Part shown: positions 1 through 8,973 of the stretch, piece by piece
How positions within the stretch are numbered: position 1 is the first letter of the stretch
How the letters are laid out: each line of letters opens with the position of its first letter
Source: Aristolochia californica
Lineage: Eukaryota; Streptophyta; Magnoliopsida; Piperales; Aristolochiaceae
Assembly: GCA_029961685.1 (NCBI GenBank)
Contig: JARWKL010000008.1
Coordinates: 19,997,981 to 20,061,980, forward strand
Direction of reading: 5' to 3'
Length of the DNA: 64,000 bases
Program-made: the position numbers and the translations under genes
Notes under the pieces: generated by a model
Seen by the model: only the letters and a program-made list of their open reading frames with translations
Told to the model about the DNA's origin: nothing
Databases searched by the model: none

Positions 1-1737
1 ACCATATCTTCCAACACACCTAAGTTGGAAATTTAATTTATATATCGTCTTCCCCTCTTCCGAACGCAGCAGAAAAACAGAGAGATCTGAGAGGTATCGT
101 CGCAGCTGTCAGTGATGAACAAGCGATCCCGAGGAAGCAGCTCTAAGATGAATCAGAAGTTTCCTAAAAATAGTAGTAAGATCTTCCAATGAAGCAGCAA
201 TGACGAATGCAGAAGAACCATCAGTTAAAATCAGCAACTCCGCGATATTGTCTTCAGATTAATAGCAGTAGGTGGTAATATAGAATCAAGATATCTTCTG
301 TAAATAAACTCAGATTCATACGAAGCAGAAATGGTAACGCAGTGGTGCCGGTGGTTGCCAAGCAGAGCAGGATTAGAGCCAGCTCAGTAAACTAGCTAGA
401 AGATTTTGACAGCAGGAAGATACGATTCTTTCTTCAAAAGATAGCAGAGAACATTAAAAACAAAGACTCTCTTCCTAGTATATTAAATTCAAGGTACCGA
501 ATAGAGAATTTTCTGGAAAATCAGCAGTAAGATCAAGATAAGTTTCTGGAAATCAATCGGTAAACCAGCAGCTTGTATAAGCCATACCAACGAAGATGAA
601 GATGCCTCTGTTGCTGAAAAAAAATCTGACTAAACCTTGATCTGTTGCTAAAGGGCTACGTATCTCCTGCTAATGAGATGCAGTTATCCAAACAGAAATC
701 CAAACCAAAAATTATGCTTCTTAAAAGGATGCATATTTTCTGTTAATGAGATGTCCAAACAAAAATACCAACGGGAAATCTGGAACACCCCTAAAATTGA
801 AATTCCAAACCGAAATTCTTGTTGTAACACTCCTTAAATAGAAGCAATGACACAGAGCAGAGATTTCGATATGGAATCCGAATAGGTCACTAATTGCTTC
901 ACCAATGTGGGCGAGTTTCCTCAGAGACAGATGCGTCTGAGCTTGCCACTTCCATTCTTGCCTTTGCAACAGCAAGGAATGACTTCAATGATGATGATTT
1001 AGTGCTTCCTCTGCTCTGACTACATCAAGACCACCACATACCAGACTGCAAAAAAATTAATGCTCCCTCTATCGAGATTACTGCTCCCTCTACTTTGTTA
1101 CATGGAGACTACAACAGCAGATGAATAATGAGTACCATGCATACTCTAATGCATACAAGCATTTCACAATATAATCAGCAGCAGATGAATACGTGGAGAC
1201 TAACTACTTCAGAAAAATTCTCTTACTCTACTGGTATCCAATGACAGATGCACAGAGTAACAAAATCAGCAACCAGAATCAGTAAGGATTCTTAGGAGCC
1301 AATAATCAGAAACAACGACTACCAAGGATTCATAAAAACCATCAATCCTATCTGCATCATGTGGATGCCCAATATTGGAGCACAACGATTCTCTAGCTTC
1401 CAGTTGAAGTGGTTACGTCGATTAACAAAGACTCAGTTACCAAGCAACCGGTAACCGACAAAAAACAATGGAAAGGAGCCAAGAGATATCCAATATTAAA
1501 TCACACAAATAAAAATATGAACCTTGCCGGAATAGGATCGAGGCAGAGAATTATCAGCAGTAAAGACAAACAACAACAGACTTTAAATAATCATGTAAGG
1601 GAAAAAAACCCATAGAGTAAATAAGATCGAGAAATTTTAAAATAAAAAATAGGAGAAGACACAGAATCACGCACCCAAAAAAACCGAGAATTCTAAAAAC
1701 TACAGATACGAGTCCTAAAAATCATGTTTTGATACCA
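1..1737 (-). other. Non-coding leader of minus-strand LTR element L (partial)
   Basis: No convincing coding sequence is seen on either strand; the two short open frames match no family I recognise. The right end abuts an LTR that starts at 1738. The bases just left of it, read on the minus strand, give TGGTATCAAAAC, a degenerate initiator-Met-tRNA primer binding site. This places the stretch just inside the 5' LTR of a minus-strand element, so it should be untranslated leader, with gag beyond the left edge of the window. It is rich in CAG/GCA-type trinucleotides. The bases at about 8-16 resemble LTR termini elsewhere in the window (ending TTCCAACA), but this is too short to call. Confidence 0.45.
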
Positions 1738-2077
1738 TGTTGATTTTTAGGACTCCATAGATTTAGCTCATGGATAAAAGGAGAGATGCATAATTGGAGA
1801 AAATAGGAGGAAGAAGAGGTTATGGACTTGTCTCCTAACCCTTCCCCTAAATCTCAATTTATAGATTAATAATCCTACAATATTACAATTATGTCCCTGG
1901 TACTTAAACTAATTACACCAGTGCCATCTCTAAGAGACGACTCTTTATTTACCATCCTTCCAACATTTTATGGGTCTGTGGGCCTTCTCCTTGGTCTATG
2001 GGCCATGAGCCATCTTCCACATCTTTTGGATATGTGGGCCTTCCTTGGTCGCGTGGGTTTGGGCCCATCTTTTGACA
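1738..2077 (-). mobile_element. 5' LTR of element L (minus strand, right end uncertain)
   Basis: It starts TGTTGATTTTTAGGACTCC and is clearly similar to the reverse complement of the solo LTR at 8974-9411, so the two belong to one family in opposite orientation. Shared blocks include the CATCTC...GACGA/GATGA...TTTATTTACCATCC stretch and repeated GTGGGCCTTCCTTGG words. A TATA-like AATTTATA on the plus strand (TATAAATT on the minus strand) lies near 1856-1863. The outer end is diverged or truncated relative to the 438-bp solo copy, so 2077 is a best guess. The primer site lies directly left. Confidence 0.7.
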
Positions 2078-2167
2078 GTTGAAAAGGAAAAAAATTTAGA
2101 CATATAAGCTCCCACTCCATCGGGTCATCTCTAGGCCTATATTTTGAAGAATCTTTCATGCCCTGCA

Positions 2168-2585
2168 TGTTAAGTTGTGGAGCCTAATTAAATCTTACCG
2201 TCCGACATGATATATTGACTGATGTGTCATTAAGGGTAGTGTGGGGATTTCACACTTGTAATCCAATTCCCCTATTTTATTTTTATATATGGGGGCACCG
2301 TTGTTAGGGTTTTATCATTTTGACAAGTATCATCATCCTGAGGAGCATTTGGAATTGTAGTCCGAGATGTTAGAGAAAAGCACCCGTAAGTGTGTGTGGT
2401 TTCTCTTTGTAAACTATTTCATCTTCATAGTAGATTATTGTAGCGGCGGAAGCAAGGATATAGTCTCACCTCAAGTCGAACCTATATAAATCTTGTTGTT
2501 ATTTTTCGTTGCTTGCTTTTATTTCTTTCATGTTTATTATTATTGATCTCATTAGTTTGAAATTAGAGCATCTAATTCCTAACTA
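2168..2585 (+). repeat. 5' LTR of element A
   Basis: It is similar to 31819-32314 over nearly its whole length, sharing GTAGTGTGGGGATTTCACAC, GTGTGTGGTTTCTCTTTG and AGTCTCACCT blocks. The primer site TTGGTATCAGAG follows at once. It lacks about 100 bp present in the 3' copy (31858-31960). A TATATAT run lies near 2284. Confidence 0.85.
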
Positions 2586-2619
2586 TTGGTATCAGAGTTT
2601 TGGTTTGTGATTGAAAGAA

Positions 2620-3176
2620 ATGGTTGGCGGAGAAGGATTGACACTTGGAATCAACAAGTTTGATGGTATGGATTTTGCATTCAGGAGGATGCAGATCAAA
2701 GATTATATATACCGTAAAAAGCTGAACACACCACTTCTGGATATGAAAACAGAAGGTATAAAGGATAATGAGTGGAATCTCATCAATAGATAGGTGTTGG
2801 GAGTAGTCCCATTAACACTGTCAAAGAACGTTGCTCACAACATGGGGTCAGAGAAAACCACAGCGGGATGATGAAGATTCTGTTTGACATGTATAAGCAG
2901 CCTTCCACAAATAATAAGGTACATCTCACAAAAAGAAATCTTCAATTTAAAGATGATAGAGAAAACATCAGTAGCATAGCATTTGAATGAGCTTAGCACA
3001 ATTGTCAATCAATTGACATCCGTTCAAATTAAATTTGATGATGAGGTTCATGCATTAATTCTTTTGGCGTCTTTGCCAAAATTTTGGGAGCTTATGAGGG
3101 TTGCTGTTAACAACTATGTAGGCAATGGAAAATTGATCTTTAATGATGTTCGGGATACCATTCTTGTGGGGGAAGC
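2620..3176 (+). pseudogene. Element A gag, N-terminal part (broken)
   Basis: The capsid-like Gag of a Copia element. The start ATG at 2620 gives MVGGEGLTLGINKFDG, which fits the N-terminal pattern of Tork-type Gag (short leader, then K-F-D/N-G). Stops near 2791 and 2869 and a frame change split it. From 2983 the frame NELSTIVNQLTS continues through ASLPKFWELMRVAVNN, the typical 'LLASLP..WE' Gag_2 motif, and reaches VRDTILVGEA at 3176. There element V is inserted; the protein resumes at 7391 with EVRRKDSEES. The insertion therefore split a continuous gag. No function is expected today. Confidence 0.85.
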
Positions 3177-3541
3177 TGTTATGATCCCGGATCTAACACA
3201 ACGATTTGTAGGGAAGAAGAAGAAAAGAAAAGAAAATCAAGCCAAAGGGAAGCTTGAAAACCCTCGGTTCTTTAAGGAGAACACACACCCCTGAGCTCGT
3301 TTAGGAGAACTCAAAACCCTCTGCTTAACCTAAATTCAGACTTGTCTCTTTTCCATTCTTTACACCCTAAATAGTGACCATGTCAACAATGTTCAAGAGA
3401 AAATTACAGATTGCCCCTCCACGGCATTTAAAATAAATAAACTTAATGACTAAGTAATTGACTTAACTTACTAACTAAGTAACTTAATGACTAAGTAACT
3501 GACTCAGCCATGGCATCTTTAAATGACTCGGCCTGCTAACA
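3177..3541 (-). repeat. 3' LTR of element V (left copy)
   Basis: It begins TGTTATGATCCCGGATC and ends GGCCTGCTAACA. It matches 6979-7390 throughout (GGGAAGCTTGAAAACCCT, CCCCTGAGCTCGTTTAGGAG and ACTTAATGACTAAGTAA blocks), but the last ~12 bases seen in the right copy are missing. Small ACTTAATGACTAAGTAA-type direct repeats occur inside it. Confidence 0.9.
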
Positions 3542-3690
3542 TTACACCCCTCCTGAAAAAAGAGCTTGTCCTCAAACTTGAAGGTAGGGATGCGTGCCAA
3601 AACGTTGCCATATCTCCCCAAGTAGCATCTGTGGCATCCACGTCAACCCACTGGATGACACAAGTGGCGTAAGCGCTGCAATGTAACACT
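3542..3690 (-). pseudogene. Chromodomain-like C-terminal remnant of V pol
   Basis: On the minus strand one frame reads QWVDVDATDATWGDMATFW and a second frame reads FPTFKFEDKLFFQ just before the LTR. This is the end of chromovirus polyproteins: a chromodomain with an A-T-W core, then a 'FP.F.LEDKL' tail. The same tail ends pol in element F (YPAYKLEDKL near 60550). It shows that V arose from a chromovirus by loss of gag and most of pol. A frameshift separates the two halves. Confidence 0.7.
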
Positions 3691-3783
3691 CTGGATGAAA
3701 AGATTGCTATATCTGAAACCCTCCACTAGTTCCCCCAGTTGGCAAAAAGTTTCCTCTGAAAATTAACAATTTTTTTAATCCAA

Positions 3784-4795
3784 CTACTCTACTATGGTAG
3801 AAGCACCAATAGTATTCAACATATATTCTCCACCTTGAAGTGTATTTGTTGCTCCTTTCCTTTCTGCTTCAGCCTCCTTTTCACGTTCTTTCCAGCTCTC
3901 ATATGCATGGTCATCTATTTGTTGCTCATGCCTACAGATTGGGCATGAATTATGTTCATCCAGCCATGGCTTGAGGCAATTTGGGTGAAATAAAAGCTTG
4001 CAAGGCAACTCCTGCATCTTGTCATCTATAACCAAGTTCTCCCTGCAAACTGCACATTCTGTCTCTCTCCCTAGCTTCACCCAGATTTCATGTGTGATTG
4101 TGATGATTGGAAGCCTTGCAACCATCTCTTTTGAGGCTGGAGGTGGCTTCTTTGGTCCAACACCAATTTCCTGTAGTGAAGCTTCAATGACAGAATCAAG
4201 GTCCTGCAAACCACTGATTTCTAGCTTAGTATTTACCAACTTTTCCAGCATTGCAGAAGCAGCATCAGGACCAAAATTTTTTGTTCTATTACTCTCCCCA
4301 TGGGATTGAGAAGACTCAGAAGCACTAACCTGCTCTTGTGTGTTACCAAGAGTTGTAAGTAAATTCTATGCCACAAGCCATGCAGGTGGCCGGGGCTCAG
4401 GCCCAACTGTTAAATGTCCTTCAAATAGAAATCTAGAATCTTTGTACGGAGTATTTGGTGGAGTCTGAGGCCCGGGGTCCATTCTCTACCTCATCTAAAT
4501 GTTCAAGAGCCCTAGCAGTGCATGCTCCTAGGTGCTCCTTCAGTGAAGACTCAACAACAATGCGTTATGCATCTTCAAAAAGCCTCAAACCTGCATGCCA
4601 GAATCCTGGTGCTATATATCTAGTCTGCAAGATCGTTGCAGCCCAAAAAATTACAGAATAAATGCATTTACAAAGTGACGAAGAAGCATAAGAATAGGTT
4701 TCAAGAAGAATGGATTGGATCAAAGACACGGCTTCTTCAAAGGTATGTTTCTTCCCTAGCTGTTTTTGCAGCTCTTGCAATTTCTGCTTCATAGA
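3784..4795 (-). pseudogene. AIP2: AIP2-like RING-H2 E3 ubiquitin ligase, captured near full-length retrocopy
   Basis: The protein resembles plant AIP2, the ligase that binds ABI3 and marks it for degradation in abscisic acid signalling. From M at 4795 it reads [15 protein letters not shown], a helical N-terminal region through RTRY-like text ([10 protein letters not shown]), then SRFLFEGHLTVGPEPRPPAW near 4440. The RING follows at about 4050-3930 (CAVC ... NSCPICRHE), then an acidic/basic tail. No intron-like interruption is seen, so it looks like a spliced-mRNA copy. Damage: stops in the 4570-4330 stretch, a frame change near 4460, and a Leu (PCKLLFH) where RING-H2 ligases normally have a zinc-binding His. 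The C-terminal 155 codons (3784-4251) are still open. Identification is from recalled family motifs. Confidence 0.8.
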
Positions 4796-4897
4796 ATCTT
4801 CGGACACCATTAGTTTTAGCTCGCTTTTCCTTCTTTCCTGTAGCTTCTCTAGTGTCTTAGAAAGGGAAGCAAAATTCCAGATAATAAGAAATGAATT
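4796..4897 (-). other. In-frame linker between pyrophosphatase and AIP2 fragments
   Basis: Thirty-four codons ([20 protein letters not shown], then a Lys/Arg/Glu-rich stretch) join the pyrophosphatase fragment to the AIP2 start without a stop. I cannot assign them. They may be 5' untranslated sequence of the AIP2 message read through, or another small captured piece. Confidence 0.4.
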
Positions 4898-5407
4898 TCC
4901 CACACTCTTCATGGTCATGGCAGAGAACCAGTATGGAAGCATTGCACCCACAATCAACCCAATGAAAACTTTAGGTGTCAAAACATCCACTATGGAAATT
5001 TCAGCACGGCTCACAAAGGCACCAAAGAGAGCCAAAGACACCAGGGTGGCTGAACCAATGGAAAACCCCCTTCCAATAGCAGCAGTAATGGTTCCAGCGG
5101 CCTCAAGGGCATCAGTTATTTGGCTCACAAAGGCACCAAAGAGAGCCAAAGACACCAGGGCAGCTGAACCAATGGCAAACCCCCTTCCAATAGCTGCAGT
5201 AGTGGTTCCAGCGGCCTCAAGGGCGTCAGTTATTTCGCATATCCTGTGACTCATGTCAGCCATCTCAGCAATACCTCCAGCATTGTAACTAATGGGACGA
5301 TATGCATCAATGGCCACACCAGTAGCAATGGTGTACAACATTTCAAAAGCTGCCACTGCAATGCCATACATGGCAGCAAGGCTAAATCTCACAAAAATGC
5401 TGACAAC
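4898..5407 (-). pseudogene. Vacuolar H+-pyrophosphatase fragment (captured), with internal duplication
   Basis: The fragment covers a conserved membrane and loop region of type I plant vacuolar pyrophosphatase, which couples PPi hydrolysis to H+ transport into the vacuole. Recognisable words, in order, are [82 protein letters not shown] and SAMTMKSVG. It is about 170 codons of a protein normally near 770 residues. A 38-codon (114-bp) unit is tandemly duplicated, at 5120-5233 and 5006-5119. The frame is open and joins the PPR fragment upstream and the AIP2 start downstream. Without the rest of the protein it cannot pump. Confidence 0.88.
5006..5233 (-). repeat. 114-bp tandem duplication inside the pyrophosphatase fragment
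   Basis: Two head-to-tail copies encode [18 protein letters not shown]... and [18 protein letters not shown]... with few differences. The length is a multiple of three, so the frame is kept. Confidence 0.9.
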
Positions 5408-5419
5408 AATAGCCTCATT

Positions 5420-5596
5420 GAAACAATTAACATGTATGTACACCTTTAATTGGGCACAAGCTGAGAGGACTGAAACAACTACAACCCCATCTAGCTTAAC
5501 ACCTTCAACTAGCCATAAGCCTCTTTGCTTGTTCTAAGCATACCCCGCAATCCTCCTAATCCAAGAACTCACATTTCTTTTAGGCATTTCATCAAA
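5420..5596 (-). pseudogene. Pentatricopeptide repeat (PPR) protein fragment (captured)
   Basis: PPR proteins bind organellar RNA; this is about one and a half repeats. The minus strand reads FDEMPKRNVSSW, then IAGYA, a stop, and [19 protein letters not shown]. This is the sequence style of PLS-class PPR proteins (FDEMP.RNVVSWN..I.GYA...G...D...SVLSACA). The end ([12 protein letters not shown]) runs in frame into the pyrophosphatase piece. The 5' side is fused to an ABCA fragment inside the word IMFDEM. One stop interrupts the frame. Confidence 0.8.
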
Positions 5597-5910
5597 CATA
5601 ATAGTTAAAACTTCTTTGATCCCATTATCAACGCCATTCAGATCCCTCCAACACATTCCAGAAATTCCAACAAAATTTCCAATAAAGGCATACTGTGTAA
5701 ACTCATATAGACCTCGGTATACAACCAGGGATATTCTCCATCACTAAAACCCAGTCTCTTGAGAAACATGTATTGTCAAAAAAAGAAAATTGAAATAGAA
5801 AGCTTCCCAGGAGTCCTAATCCAAAGACCCACACATAGCCAATAACTGAATCAGATTTTACCTTTGAGAAAACCTTCACCGCCAGAAACCCAAATGCAAT
5901 TTGTAATTTT
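5597..5910 (-). pseudogene. ABCA-subfamily transporter fragment (captured)
   Basis: Two frames, offset by one base near 5720, carry membrane-helix sequence. The first reads KLQIAFGFLAVKVFSKVKSD and VFGLGLLGSFLFQFSF; the second reads YRGLYEFTQYAFIGNFVG, GMCWRDLNGVDNGIKEVL and TIMF. The order and wording fit the transmembrane part of plant ABCA (ATH-type) transporters (F-G-x-G-L-L-G-x-F-L-x-Q-F, L-Y-R-G-L-Y-E, Q-Y-A-F). This rests on recalled motifs. It is clearly a fragment: there is no ATP-binding cassette. Confidence 0.68.
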
Positions 5911-6104
5911 ATGGAATTCTTTATTCTTGGCTGTTCATCCTACTATTGACATCATTTCTCCAATTTTTTATCCACTCTACAATCAGCTGGAATAAGAGAA
6001 ACTGGCGGGTGTCCGAGAAGTTTGGGAAGGAGCTTCGCTATTGCTTCATATAAGTCGCGATATGAGGTACCCCTGAAGCTAATAGGGCTTTCGAAGTTCA
6101 ATCT
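5911..6104 (-). other. Unassigned part of V between ABCA and kinase fragments
   Basis: The minus strand gives AIAKLLPKLLGHPPVSLIPA near 6040-5980, then stops. I do not recognise it. It could be a sixth captured piece. Confidence 0.3.
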
Positions 6105-6372
6105 CTAATTATTTTGGAAAGCAAAGTCAAAGTCCCAGTCCTGAATGACGGAGACCTCACGGAGGATTCTTGGAACCATGGTGATCTCATCCAGGCTCTT
6201 CTTGCCAATGACCTTGACAACAAAACATTGTGCCATCAACGACGGACTTGGCGTAGTAAACCTTGGCAAAGGGTCCCTGGCTGATGAGCCTGTTGAGCTT
6301 GTATTTTCTGAACAAATCGGGTGTGCCGGCGTTAAGGACATGACGGTCTCCATGGGTAACAAAATCAATCAA
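6105..6372 (-). pseudogene. CIPK/SnRK3-type protein kinase N-terminal fragment (captured)
   Basis: The minus strand reads DLFRKYKLNRLISQGPFAKV, then YYAKSVVDGT: the glycine-rich loop and KY.L.R.LG.G.FAKVY.A signature of CBL-interacting kinases, which act in calcium signalling. After a frameshift the second frame gives KVIGKKSLDEITMVPRILRE, containing the catalytic-lysine word V-K-V-I and the start of helix C. Two loop glycines look altered (SQGPFAKV). Only the first ~85 residues are present; the activation loop and NAF domain are absent. Confidence 0.75.
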
Positions 6373-6978
6373 CCCTAAGGAAAGTCTCGAGTCCTGAGGC
6401 TCTTCGCCTATGCTCTTGCTCTCATGCTTGCCTCAGACTCTCGTTCTGCCACGGTAACAATTTCCACTTTGAAATGAAAATCTCTGGATTTTTTTACCTT
6501 CTTGTTCGCATAAACCTCTAATGATGGACAATAAAAAATGCTGGGTAGAAGATATGCCTCATGACGAAGGAGAGCCTGGCCTATTTTCGACTGTTAGCAG
6601 CAGCAAGTCGTGGCCAAAATTTAGCATGGGGTTCCTCTGCTCGGAAATTTCTAGTCTCAATTTCTGGAAGAAGGTTAGGTTTTCATGAACAAGGGAGATT
6701 TGAGGTCGAACTCAAATCTGGCTGTTCTGACTCGATTTTGAGGTCGAATGATGGGCATCAACTATTCATATTCTAGAGCGGCGACCTTCCCCTCTGAGGC
6801 CTTAATGTGATGTTTCTCAATTTATAGCAATGTCTCGGACATTATAGTGGAAGACTCACACATTCCATTACGCAATGTTGAAACCCATGTGTGTATTTCT
6901 CCCGATAGATCGAGTATGGCAAGCCATTTTTTCTCGGGACAAAGCATCTCTCATTGTGTTCCCACTCTGATACCACGT
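6373..6978 (-). other. 5' leader of element V, no recognised gene
   Basis: No family is recognised on either strand. The right end holds the primer binding site (CTCTGATACCA on the plus strand, 6966-6976), three bases from the LTR. The sequence may include untranslated sequence of the captured kinase gene (inference). Confidence 0.5.
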
Positions 6979-7390
6979 TGTTAAGATCCTGAATCTAACA
7001 AAGCGATTCATAGGGAAGAAGAAGAGAAGAAAATAAAATCAAGCCAAAGGGAAGCTTGAAAACCCTAGATTCGTTAAAGAGAACGCACACCCCTGAGCTC
7101 GTTTAGGAGAAATCAAAACCCTTTTTTTAATCTAAACGCATACATGTCTCTTTTCCATTTCTTGTACCCCTAAATAAGGATCACATCAACAAGGTTCAAG
7201 AGAAAATTACATATTTGCCCCTCCACGACATTTAATGTAAATAAACTTAATGACTAAGTAATTGACTTAATCTACTAACTAAATAACTTAAAAACTAAGT
7301 AACTTAATGACTAAGTAACTGACTCAGCCAAAGTATTTGACTCAGCCACGGGGACTCTGCATGACTCGGCCTACTATTGAGTTCATAATA
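6979..7390 (-). repeat. 5' LTR of element V (right copy)
   Basis: It begins TGTTAAGATCCTGAATC and ends GAGTTCATAATA, one change from the CATAACA terminus seen in Gypsy J. It is the partner of 3177-3541. GAAGT (7391-7395) follows and continues the element A gag frame. Confidence 0.9.
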
Positions 7391-7640
7391 GAAGTTCGTA
7401 GAAAGGACTCCGAAGAATCGTTGACATCTAATTCTGCCTTAAGTGTCGATACTAGGGGTATGAACTTCGAGAGGAATTTCAGCAAGGGCAATAGTAGAGG
7501 GAAATCAAGGAATGGAAGAAGAAAGTCCAAATTCATAAGGAATGTGGAGTGCTGGAATTTTAGCAAGTTAAGTGACATAAAGAAAAACTGCAGAGCACCG
7601 AAGAAGATGAAAAGAAAAACAATGCTGAAAATTTGGTAAC
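7391..7640 (+). pseudogene. Element A gag, C-terminal part with degraded zinc knuckle
   Basis: It continues the gag split by V: EVRRKDSEESLTSNSALSVD, a basic Arg/Ser/Gly stretch, then CWNFSKLSDIKKNCRAPKK. In Copia Gag this should be CWNC.K.GH.KK.C, so the second Cys has become Phe and the His has become Asp. The knuckle, which binds RNA in packaging, would not hold zinc. Confidence 0.85.
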
Positions 7641-8681
7641 TAAATAAGTACAAGATGCTTTACTCTTGTTGGTTGATAGCCCTATTGACTCTTGGGTGTT
7701 TGATTCAGGAGTTTCTTTTCACACCACCACACATTGTGAGATCATGGAGAATTATGTTGTTGGAGATCACGGGAAGTTATATCTTGCTAATGGAGAACCT
7801 TTGGATATTGTTGGTATTGCTAATGTCAGTTTGAGGATGTGAAATGGGATAGTGTGGAAAATTCACAAGGTGAGACATGTGCCAAAACTTATGCATAAAC
7901 TGATTTCAGTAATGGCAGCTTGATGATGAAGGTCATAATGTGAATTTTAATGGTGTTGCTTGGAAAGCCACTAAGGAAGCCATGGTTGTTGTACGAGGAG
8001 TTAAAATTGGAACTATTTACATCACTTCCAGTTGCAGAGACACGGTTGCAGTTGCTAATGCTATTACTAATTCTAACTTGTGTCATTATAGGCTCAATCA
8101 CATGAGTGAGAAGGGAATGAAAGTGCTTCAGTCCAAAGGGAAGCTACCAAGGTTGAAAACTGTAAATAACAGTATTTGTGAAGGTTGTATTTTGGCAAGC
8201 AGAAAAGGGTTAGCTTTTCTAAGTCTAGAAATTAGCAAAAGACAGTAAAATTGGAGTTGGTTCACACAGATGTATGGGGGCCTTCAACTGTTACTTCCCT
8301 TGGTGGTTCTAACTACTATGTGACATTTATTAATGATGCAAGTAGAAAGGCATGGGTTTATTTCCTACAAAATAAATCTGATGTCTTTGATACCTTCAAG
8401 AGATTGAGAGCAATGGTTGAGAATGAGACATATTTGAAGGTGGAGTATCTGCAGTCAGATAATGGGGAAGAATACATAGATGATGATTTCAAATGGTATT
8501 ATGTCGATAATGATACCAAGATGAAGAAGAACATTCTTGGAAAACCTCAAAAGAATGGTGTGGGTAAGAGGATGAACAGAACTCTGAACGAGCGTGCTAG
8601 GAGCATGAGATTACGTTCGGGATTGCCAAAGATGTTCTATTCTAAAGCTATTAGCACCACTGCCTATTTGATCAACAGATG
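7641..8681 (+). pseudogene. Element A protease and integrase (broken)
   Basis: The protease site WVFDSGVSFHTT near 7696 keeps D-S-G. A stop lies near 7840 and a frame change near 7920. The pre-integrase region follows (LCHYRLNHMSEKGMKVLQSK, then CEGCILASRKG), then the integrase core: LVHTDVWGP (first Asp), LQSDNGEEY (second Asp), and KPQKNGVGKRMNR where family members have ..NGVAERMNR. The catalytic Glu has thus become Lys. The frame runs to INRCPM at 8686, where B1 is inserted; the protein resumes at 20787 with PLDCKIP. Confidence 0.85.
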
Positions 8682-8859
8682 TCCCATGTTGGAAGATGGG
8701 CTCAATCCCACAAGCTCAAGACAAGTAAGCCCACACGTCTAAGCAGTGGCATATGGGTAAAATAGAATATTTTTCATAAAGATGGCATAAAAATGTAAAT
8801 AGGTGTTCCTTTTATGTCTTTTCTTTTATCATGTTATTGTCCTAAGGGCATTTTAAAGC

Positions 8860-8867
8860 TATAAATA
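8860..8867 (+). promoter_or_regulatory. TATA box of B1 LTR
   Basis: TATAAATA, conserved at the same place in the B2 5' LTR (22549-22556). Confidence 0.6.
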
Positions 8868-8973
8868 AAGGTATTTGCTAAGAGGTAGAGCATTGAAGCT
8901 CTCCCATTTTTTTCCAGAAATTCATCCAGCCTCCGTCCTCCTTGGTCAGTGGTCCCTCTTCTCTCCTTAATCC

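Larger units (their letters stand above)
3177..7390 (-). mobile_element. Element V: non-autonomous chromovirus derivative carrying five host gene fragments
   Basis: It is bounded by direct repeats 3177-3541 and 6979-7390 and by the target duplication GAAGC (3172-3176) / GAAGT (7391-7395). The primer site lies left of the right LTR (CTCTGATACCA on the plus strand), so the element reads on the minus strand. Almost all gag-pol is gone; only a chromodomain-like tail of pol survives at 3542-3690. The interior holds pieces of a CIPK kinase, an ABCA transporter, a PPR protein, a vacuolar H+-pyrophosphatase and an AIP2-like RING ligase, all on the minus strand, the same sense as the element. The maize element Bs1, which carries host gene sequence, is a precedent for this kind of capture. 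Element A gag was split by its arrival. Confidence 0.9.

Noticed and set aside
1..60. LTR end at the left edge (ATCTTCCAACA)
   Set aside because: Eleven bases are not enough, and no polypurine tract follows.
4710..5249. 179-codon plus-strand open frame
   Set aside because: Antisense shadow of the pyrophosphatase and AIP2 fragments, which have clear protein signatures on the minus strand.
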